Assembly: GCA_900542565.1 (NCBI GenBank)
Contig: UQOC01000041.1
Coordinates: 1-19,423, forward strand
Direction of reading: 5' to 3'
From: an uncultured Eubacteriales bacterium
GTDB lineage: Bacteria > Bacillota > Clostridia > Peptostreptococcales > Anaerovoracaceae
Length of the DNA: 19,423 nucleotides
Part shown: piece after piece, positions 14,338 through 19,423 of the stretch
Position numbering within the stretch: position 1 is the first letter of the stretch
Layout of the letters: the number at the start of each line of letters is the position of its first letter
Notes under the pieces: model-generated
What the model was told of the DNA's origin: nothing
Databases searched by the model: none
What the model saw: only the letters and a program-made list of their open reading frames with translations
Translations under genes and position numbers: made by a program

Positions 14338-14927
14338 TGGAGACAGTCAGAAAAATATTCAAGGGCACTACAGGCAGCATATACTGGAACCTGTTCATAT
14401 GTTTTTTCAAGATGGGCATGTTCACCATAGGCGGCGGCATGACCATGATACCCATGCTGGAAGAAAAGATATGTGAAGAATACAAATGGCTCTCACCGGA
14501 GGAAGTGCTGGACGCCATTGCGGTGAGCCAGAGCCTGCCCGGAGTCATAGCAGTAAATCTGGCCACCTATATAGGATATAAGAAAAAAGGGCTCAGAGGA
14601 AGCGTATGCGCCACATTGGGCGTGGTACTGCCATCGTTTATCGTGATAATTTTGGTGGTATGTTTATTAAGGACAATAGATCAGAATCCATATGTGCAGG
14701 GTGCCATTGAAGGGATAAAGGCTGCAGCCACAGGGCTGATCGCCTTTGCAGCATATAAGATGGGCAAGCAGACGCTGAGCAGGCCTTTCCAGTGGATACT
14801 GGCAGGCGCTGCCTTTGTGGCCATCGGTCTTTTGGGGGTCAATGCCGTATGGGTGATACTGGCAGCAATACTGACAGGAGAGATATACGCAGCTGTCTCC
14901 AGGGCAAAGGCAGGTGAGGGCGCATGA
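14337..14927 (+). CDS. chromate transporter family protein, first short-chain half
   Basis: A 196-residue hydrophobic protein of the CHR (chromate ion transporter) family, short-chain type. Signatures are FKMGMFTIGGGMTMIPML (24-41) and SQSLPGVIAVNLATYIGY (64-81), followed by several membrane helices (about 91-112, 128-142, 152-190). Short-chain CHR proteins are encoded as pairs that work together as one transporter; in B. subtilis both members are needed for chromate resistance. The natural substrate is often unknown and chromate export is only one documented role. It overlaps proS by one base and the second half by four (ATGA), so the three are probably co-translated. Confidence 0.92.
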   Translation: METVRKIFKGTTGSIYWNLFICFFKMGMFTIGGGMTMIPMLEEKICEEYKWLSPEEVLDAIAVSQSLPGVIAVNLATYIGYKKKGLRGSVCATLGVVLPSFIVIILVVCLLRTIDQNPYVQGAIEGIKAAATGLIAFAAYKMGKQTLSRPFQWILAGAAFVAIGLLGVNAVWVILAAILTGEIYAAVSRAKAGEGA

Positions 14928-15496
14928 GCATACTCATAAGGCTTTTTCTAACCTTTGCAAAGATAGGCGCACTGGGATTCGGCGGGGGAATGGCCATCCT
15001 TGCTCTGATCTACCAGAGCATGCAGCAGTTCGGCAACATAGATGCGGCAGAATTTGCGGAGCTTTTTGCCATATCCCAGGCTACGCCCGGTCCGATGGCG
15101 GTCAATGCGGCAACATTTTCCGGATTTGAAACGGCAGGGATCGCGGGAGCTGCGGCTGCAACGCTGGGAGTTGTGATCCCTTCCTTTATACTGATAAATC
15201 TGTGTGTCAAGTTACTTAACAGGTACAGAGAGCATAATCTGGTAAAAGGAGCTTTTGAAGGCATAAGACCGGCGGCCGTAGGAATGGTACTGGCCGGATT
15301 CGTACTGATAGGAGAAACGGCCATTTTCAGCGGCTCTATGGAGCAGAGCGCCGGGATATGGGATTTCCTGACTACGGTCAAGCCGATACCGGCAGCCATA
15401 ATGGCCATTTCGTTCATATTGGCCAAAAAATTCAGGCTTGGATCCATAACGATAATAATAATGATGGGCTGCGCAGGAGCCATCCTGTGCAGCTAA
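14924..15496 (+). CDS. chromate transporter family protein, second short-chain half
   Basis: A 190-residue partner of the preceding gene, with matching motifs [16 protein letters not shown] (11-26) and [17 protein letters not shown] (51-67) and similar membrane helices. The two halves resemble each other, in line with the known duplication that gives long-chain ChrA in other bacteria. Here they remain separate. The start overlaps the previous stop as ATGA. Substrate is not evident from sequence; sulfate/chromate-type oxyanions are the family expectation. Confidence 0.92.
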   Translation: MSILIRLFLTFAKIGALGFGGGMAILALIYQSMQQFGNIDAAEFAELFAISQATPGPMAVNAATFSGFETAGIAGAAAATLGVVIPSFILINLCVKLLNRYREHNLVKGAFEGIRPAAVGMVLAGFVLIGETAIFSGSMEQSAGIWDFLTTVKPIPAAIMAISFILAKKFRLGSITIIIMMGCAGAILCS

Positions 15497-15524
15497 TATA
15501 AGGATAAAATGCAGGAGGAACAGC

Positions 15525-16007
15525 ATGAAAAAAGTGATAATCCAACTGGAAAACGGCGGGGTAATGAAGGGAGAGCTTTATCCTGAGCATGCTCCTATAA
15601 CGGTGGAAAATTTTGAGAAGCTGGCAAACAGCGGGTTTTATGACGGTCTGACTTTCCACAGGGTGATACCGGGTTTTATGATACAGGGCGGTTGTCCAAA
15701 GGGAAACGGCACTGGCGGTCCGGGATATACCATCAAAGGGGAATTTGATTCCAATGGTGTGAGAAATGATCTGGATCATGAAAGGGGAGTCATTTCCATG
15801 GCCAGGGCCATGCATCCGGATTCAGCCGGCTCACAGTTTTTCATCATGGTTGAAAAAGCGCCTCATCTGGATGGAGAATATGCCGCCTTCGGAAAGATAA
15901 CAGAAGGCATGGAAGAAGCAGACAAGATAGTTTCTGTTGAAAGAGACTGGAACGACTGTCCGAGAGTGCCTCAGGTGATAAGATCCATCAGAGTAATGGA
16001 AGAATGA
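15525..16007 (+). CDS. ppiB: cyclophilin-type peptidyl-prolyl isomerase
   Basis: A 160-residue cytoplasmic prolyl isomerase without a signal peptide. Catalytic [13 protein letters not shown] (44-56, with His45-Arg46), SMARA (91-95) and GSQFFIM (102-108) are all present. At the position of cyclophilin A Trp121 the protein has His114 (HLDGEY), and Tyr119 replaces His126; bacterial enzymes lacking that Trp bind cyclosporin poorly, so low sensitivity is inferred. An AGGAGG ribosome site precedes the ATG, 28 nt after the transporter pair. Confidence 0.96.
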   Translation: MKKVIIQLENGGVMKGELYPEHAPITVENFEKLANSGFYDGLTFHRVIPGFMIQGGCPKGNGTGGPGYTIKGEFDSNGVRNDLDHERGVISMARAMHPDSAGSQFFIMVEKAPHLDGEYAAFGKITEGMEEADKIVSVERDWNDCPRVPQVIRSIRVMEE

Positions 16008-16034
16008 TTTCTGAAGTAAGGGCAAAGGGAAAAC

Positions 16035-16733
16035 ATGGCATTTTTTAGAGAAGTCGGAGAGGACATCAGGAATATAGTGGAAAAAGACCCGGCTGCCAGA
16101 AACGGCTTTGAGGTCCTCATCTGCTATCCGGGCATTTGGTCGCTGATAATGCACAGGCCTGCCCACTGGCTGTATAAGCACAACATTAAACTGCTGGCAA
16201 GGATAATATCCCAGCTCACCAGGTGGTTTACAGGAATAGAGATCCATCCGGGAGCTACCATCGGCAGGCGATGTTTTATTGACCACGGAATGGGGATAAT
16301 AATAGGCGAGACAACTGAGATCGGCGATGATGTGACCATATACCAGGGAGTGACTCTCGGCGGAACGGGGAAAGATACGGGAAAGCGTCACCCGACCATA
16401 GGCAACAGGGTGATGATAAGTTCAGGCGCCAAGGTACTTGGCCCTTTCAAAGTCGGCGATGATGTCAAGATAGGGGCAGGCTCCGTTGTGCTCAAGGAAG
16501 TGCCGCCGGGATGTACGGTCGTCGGCATACCGGGGACCATAGTCAAGAAAAACGGCAAGAGCACTGCTCAGGATCTCAATCAGGTTGACCTGCCGGATCC
16601 GGTTGCCGTGGAGATAGAATGCCTCAGAAGAAGGATAGTAACTTTGGAAAACAGACTGCGCCAGGCGCAGGACCACAACGCAGGCGCCGCGCAAACTGAG
16701 AGAAAAGAGGAAGATAAAAATGAAGATCTATAA
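16035..16733 (+). CDS. cysE: serine O-acetyltransferase
   Basis: Acetylates L-serine with acetyl-CoA, the committed step of cysteine synthesis. The 232-residue protein is the short Gram-positive/EpsC-like form that lacks much of the N-terminal helical domain of E. coli CysE. A left-handed beta-helix with hexapeptide repeats spans about 66-170. It includes [40 protein letters not shown] and KRHPTIG, which hold the catalytic and substrate-binding His and Asp. The last 40 residues form a charged helix ([19 protein letters not shown]), a likely coiled coil, ending in a polar tail whose coding sequence overlaps cysS by 14 nt. The AAGGG upstream is a modest ribosome site. cysE-cysS pairing supplies and uses cysteine. 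Confidence 0.97.
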   Translation: MAFFREVGEDIRNIVEKDPAARNGFEVLICYPGIWSLIMHRPAHWLYKHNIKLLARIISQLTRWFTGIEIHPGATIGRRCFIDHGMGIIIGETTEIGDDVTIYQGVTLGGTGKDTGKRHPTIGNRVMISSGAKVLGPFKVGDDVKIGAGSVVLKEVPPGCTVVGIPGTIVKKNGKSTAQDLNQVDLPDPVAVEIECLRRRIVTLENRLRQAQDHNAGAAQTERKEEDKNEDL

Positions 16734-18126
16734 TACCCTCACGAGAAAAAAAGAAGAATTTGTGCCGATCGAAGAAGGCAAGGTAAAGATGTATGTCTGC
16801 GGGCCGACGGTATATAACTATTTTCATATAGGAAACGCCCGTCCTTTTGTGGTGTTTGATACCATGAGGAAATATCTGGAGTACAGAGGATACAAAGTAA
16901 AATATGTCCAGAATTTCACCGATGTGGACGACAAAATAATCAACAGGGCCAAAGAAGAAGGTGTTTCTGCAGGCGAGATCAGTGAAAAATATATAGCAGA
17001 ATATTTTAAGGACGCCGCTGCTCTCAATGTAAAGAAGGCCACCGTCCATCCCAAGGTGACCGAGACCATGGACGACATCATACAGTTTGTTCAGGATCTG
17101 ATCGACAAGGGCTATGCCTATGAGTCTGACGGAGATGTGTACTACAGGGCGAGAAAGTTCAAGGGCTATGGAAAGCTTTCCGGAAAGAACATAGATGATC
17201 TGATCTCCGGAGCCAGGATTGCCGTAGGAGAAAAGAAAGAGGATCCTCTGGACTTTGCACTATGGAAAGCCCGCAAGGAGGACAGCGAGATCGCATGGGA
17301 ATCTCCTTGGGGAATGGGCCGGCCGGGATGGCATATCGAATGTTCCACGATGGCCAAGAAATATCTGGGAGACACCATCGATATCCATGCAGGAGGGCAG
17401 GATCTCCAGTTCCCGCACCACGAAAACGAGATCGCTCAGTCTGAGGCCCACAACGGAAAGCCGTTTGCCCACTACTGGATGCACAATGGATATATAAATA
17501 TAGACGGAATCAAAATGTCCAAATCACTGGGCAACTTCAAGACTGTCAGGGACCTGCTCAAGATGTATGACGGAGAAGTGCTCCGCTTCCTGATACTGAG
17601 CGGTCAGTACAGAGGCCCTATAGATTTCGGTGAGGAAATACTGGTACAGTCAAAAAATGGATTGACGAGGATGAGAAATGCCAAAGCTAACCTGAAGCAC
17701 CTGATCGCCACCGGAGCCGGAGAAATGACCGACGGAGAAAAGTCCAAACTGGAAGCTCTCGGCCGCTACAGGGAAGAATTTATCCAGGCCATGGATGACG
17801 ATCTTAATACGGCAGACGCCATTTCCGCCGTATTTGAGCTGATAACAGCCATAAACACTTATGTGAAAGACGGAGCCTCAAAAGAATTTGCCCAAAAATG
17901 CCTGGATCTTCTGATGGAACTGGCAACAGTGCTGGGACTTTTGCAGCAGGACGCCGCCCAGGAAGTGACGGAGATCTCTCCTGAGATACAGGCCCTCATC
18001 GATGAGCGGCAGGCCGCCCGAAAGGAAAAGAATTTTGTCAGGGCAGACGAAATACGGGATCAGCTCAAGGCTATGGGGATAACTTTGAAAGATACTCCGC
18101 AGGGTGTGCAGGTGATAAAAGAGTGA
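16720..18126 (+). CDS. cysS: cysteinyl-tRNA synthetase
   Basis: Charges tRNA-Cys. The 468-residue class I synthetase has the HIGH-type HIGN (36-39), KMSKS (265-269) and the zinc ligands Cys27, Cys208 (GWHIECS), His233 and Glu237 (HHENE), all at the family spacing. The C-terminal part ([21 protein letters not shown]) is the usual anticodon-binding helix bundle. Its ribosome site, AGAGGAAG, lies inside the 3' end of cysE. The stop overlaps the GTG of the next gene. Confidence 0.98.
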   Translation: MKIYNTLTRKKEEFVPIEEGKVKMYVCGPTVYNYFHIGNARPFVVFDTMRKYLEYRGYKVKYVQNFTDVDDKIINRAKEEGVSAGEISEKYIAEYFKDAAALNVKKATVHPKVTETMDDIIQFVQDLIDKGYAYESDGDVYYRARKFKGYGKLSGKNIDDLISGARIAVGEKKEDPLDFALWKARKEDSEIAWESPWGMGRPGWHIECSTMAKKYLGDTIDIHAGGQDLQFPHHENEIAQSEAHNGKPFAHYWMHNGYINIDGIKMSKSLGNFKTVRDLLKMYDGEVLRFLILSGQYRGPIDFGEEILVQSKNGLTRMRNAKANLKHLIATGAGEMTDGEKSKLEALGRYREEFIQAMDDDLNTADAISAVFELITAINTYVKDGASKEFAQKCLDLLMELATVLGLLQQDAAQEVTEISPEIQALIDERQAARKEKNFVRADEIRDQLKAMGITLKDTPQGVQVIKE

Positions 18127-18533
18127 AAAATGATCCGGTAAAAACAGACCCCAAGATGATGAATCCGGCGGCGCTGGCATATATAGGCGATGCTGTATAT
18201 GAAGTGCATGTAAGAGAACATGTGCTTGCCACAGGACAGACAAAAGCCAGACAGCTCCATTTCATGTCGGTGGATTATGTCAAGGCTGCCTCTCAGGCCA
18301 AAGCTCTGCGGGAGATGATGGGAGGATATCTTACCGGAGAGGAAATGTCACAGGCCAAGCGAGCCAGGAACCATCGCTCATCTTCGGTACCCAGACATGC
18401 CGATCCGGTGGACTATAAACTGGCGACGGCTTTTGAGGCGCTCGTAGGATATCTTTACCTCAGGGGCGACAGAAAGCGCATGGAAGATATAATAGGTGAA
18501 GCCATCAGGATAATAGAAGAGGAGAAACCATGA
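18123..18533 (+). CDS. mrnC: mini-ribonuclease III (MrnC)
   Basis: A 136-residue RNase III domain without the double-stranded-RNA-binding domain; in B. subtilis this enzyme matures 23S rRNA. The signature AYIGDAVYE (19-27, Asp23) and the second acidic site [10 protein letters not shown] (104-113, Glu105) are intact, as is the intervening [15 protein letters not shown]. The GTG start overlaps the cysS stop as GTGA. An internal ATG-ATG pair at residues 12-13 is a possible alternative, but it has no ribosome site. mrnC directly after cysS is the standard Firmicute arrangement. Confidence 0.95.
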   Translation: MKNDPVKTDPKMMNPAALAYIGDAVYEVHVREHVLATGQTKARQLHFMSVDYVKAASQAKALREMMGGYLTGEEMSQAKRARNHRSSSVPRHADPVDYKLATAFEALVGYLYLRGDRKRMEDIIGEAIRIIEEEKP

Positions 18534-19360
18534 GCAAAGCAGATGTATTGTTTGTAAACATGTGCAGGAATATATTGGAGAACGGCTATTCATCGGAGGG
18601 ACAGAAGGTCAGGGCAAGATGGGAAGACGGGACTCCTGCTCACACCATCAAGGTATTTGGCGTAGTGAACCGATATGATCTGGCGGAAGAATTTCCCGCG
18701 CTGACACTGAGACCAACCGCCATCAAGACGGCAGTGGACGAAATGCTCTGGATATGGCAGAGAAAATCCAACAATATAAAGGATCTTAAAGGCCATATCT
18801 GGGACGAATGGGCCGACGAGAACGGTTCCATAGGCAAAGCTTACGGTTACCAGATGGGGATAAAATACAGATTTGCCCAGGGGGAAATGGACCAGGTGGA
18901 CAATGTCATCTGGCAGTTAAAGAATACACCGTACTCCAGGCGCATATTGACCAATATATATAACTTCAGGGATCTTTCCGAGATGAACCTGGAGCCATGC
19001 GCCTACAGCATGACTTTCAATGTGACGGGAAAAAAGCTCAACGCCATCCTTCACCAGAGGTCTCAGGATATACTGGCAGCCAACAACTGGAATGTGGTGC
19101 AGTATTCGGTGCTGGTGCACATGCTGGCACAGGTCAGCGGGCTGGTGGCCGGAGAACTGGTACATGTCATAGCCGACGCTCATATATATGACCGCCATGT
19201 GCCTATCATAAAGGAGCTGATCGAAAGACCTCAGTATCCGGCGCCAAAGTTCAGCCTGAATCCGGATGTCAGGGACTTTTATGACTTTACAGCAGATGAT
19301 ATACATATAGAGGATTATCAGAAGAACCCACAGATTTTAAATATACCGATAGCGATATAA
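18530..19360 (+). CDS. thyA: thymidylate synthase ThyA, divergent
   Basis: Methylates dUMP to dTMP with methylene-tetrahydrofolate. The 276-residue protein carries the ThyA core: the arginine pair in SRRI (137-138), the catalytic Cys157, QRSQD (176-180), Asn188, and DAHIY (216-220) followed by RHV. It departs from textbook enzymes: the nucleophile context is EPCAYS rather than PPCH, and the folate-side motif is YGYQMG instead of YGxQWR. This suggests a distinct lineage, still expected to be active. The start overlaps mrnC as ATGA behind GAGGAG. folA follows 14 nt later, the usual pairing since ThyA generates the dihydrofolate that FolA recycles. Confidence 0.95.
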   Translation: MSKADVLFVNMCRNILENGYSSEGQKVRARWEDGTPAHTIKVFGVVNRYDLAEEFPALTLRPTAIKTAVDEMLWIWQRKSNNIKDLKGHIWDEWADENGSIGKAYGYQMGIKYRFAQGEMDQVDNVIWQLKNTPYSRRILTNIYNFRDLSEMNLEPCAYSMTFNVTGKKLNAILHQRSQDILAANNWNVVQYSVLVHMLAQVSGLVAGELVHVIADAHIYDRHVPIIKELIERPQYPAPKFSLNPDVRDFYDFTADDIHIEDYQKNPQILNIPIAI

Positions 19361-19374
19361 AGACAGGAGAAAAG

Positions 19375-19423
19375 ATGGATCTGATAGCGGCAACAGATAA
19401 AAACTGGGCTATTGGCAGGGGGG
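19375..19423 (+). CDS. folA: dihydrofolate reductase, N-terminal fragment
   Basis: Only 16 codons lie in the window: MDLIAATDKNWAIGRG. This matches the start of dihydrofolate reductases, where a short beta strand with IAA is followed by IG and the Met20 loop. AGGAGA precedes the ATG. The position directly after thyA supports the call. Confidence 0.88.
   Translation, partial: MDLIAATDKNWAIGRG

Overview
The window looks like a chromosomal, largely housekeeping segment of a Gram-positive anaerobe, most likely class Clostridia. Three things point there. The fatty-acid genes use FabK in the order acpP-fabK-fabD-fabG-fabF. The informational genes follow Firmicute gene order (radA; PIN/TRAM protein yacL, ispD/ispF, proS; cysE-cysS-mrnC; thyA-folA). 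Coding regions favour AGA/AGG arginine and ATA isoleucine codons behind strong AGGAGG-type ribosome sites. The class is inferred from protein style and gene order only; no rRNA or tRNA is present.

Layout. Positions 1-3445 (minus strand) hold a type II fatty-acid synthesis operon, acpP-fabK-fabD-fabG-fabF, with fabF running off the left edge. A 464-bp divergent intergenic region carries an acpP leader with phased repeats and a nested hairpin on one side, and on the other a radA promoter with a perfect Gram-positive LexA box. RadA (plus) is followed by a single-gene unit for glycerol dehydrogenase (gldA) with its own consensus promoter and terminator. Convergent to it is a two-component system (minus strand, regulator then kinase). 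A 945-bp gene-poor stretch (8839-9783) follows. It contains direct repeats at the regulator promoter, an 18-bp minisatellite, a 15-bp perfect inverted repeat, a family of C-rich repeats, and two tandem consensus promoters for carD.

From 9784 to the right edge everything is on the plus strand and tightly packed: carD, yacL, a fused ispDF, proS, two short-chain chromate-transporter halves, a cyclophilin, cysE, cysS, mrnC, thyA and the first codons of folA. Many junctions overlap (TAATG, ATGA, GTGA), which suggests one or a few long operons. They link isoprenoid precursor synthesis, tRNA charging (Pro, Cys), cysteine synthesis, 23S rRNA maturation and folate/thymidylate metabolism.

No phage, CRISPR, toxin-antitoxin or defence locus is visible, and I do not see a wholly new multi-gene system. 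The most unusual signals are regulatory or structural: the LexA box on radA; repeat architecture upstream of acpP and of the two-component operon; recurrent 18-bp tandem duplications at separate sites; a FabD with an expanded Gly-Pro-Ser/Asp-Ala-Val segment just before its nucleophile; the ispD-ispF fusion; and the separation of radA from yacL with no disA between them.
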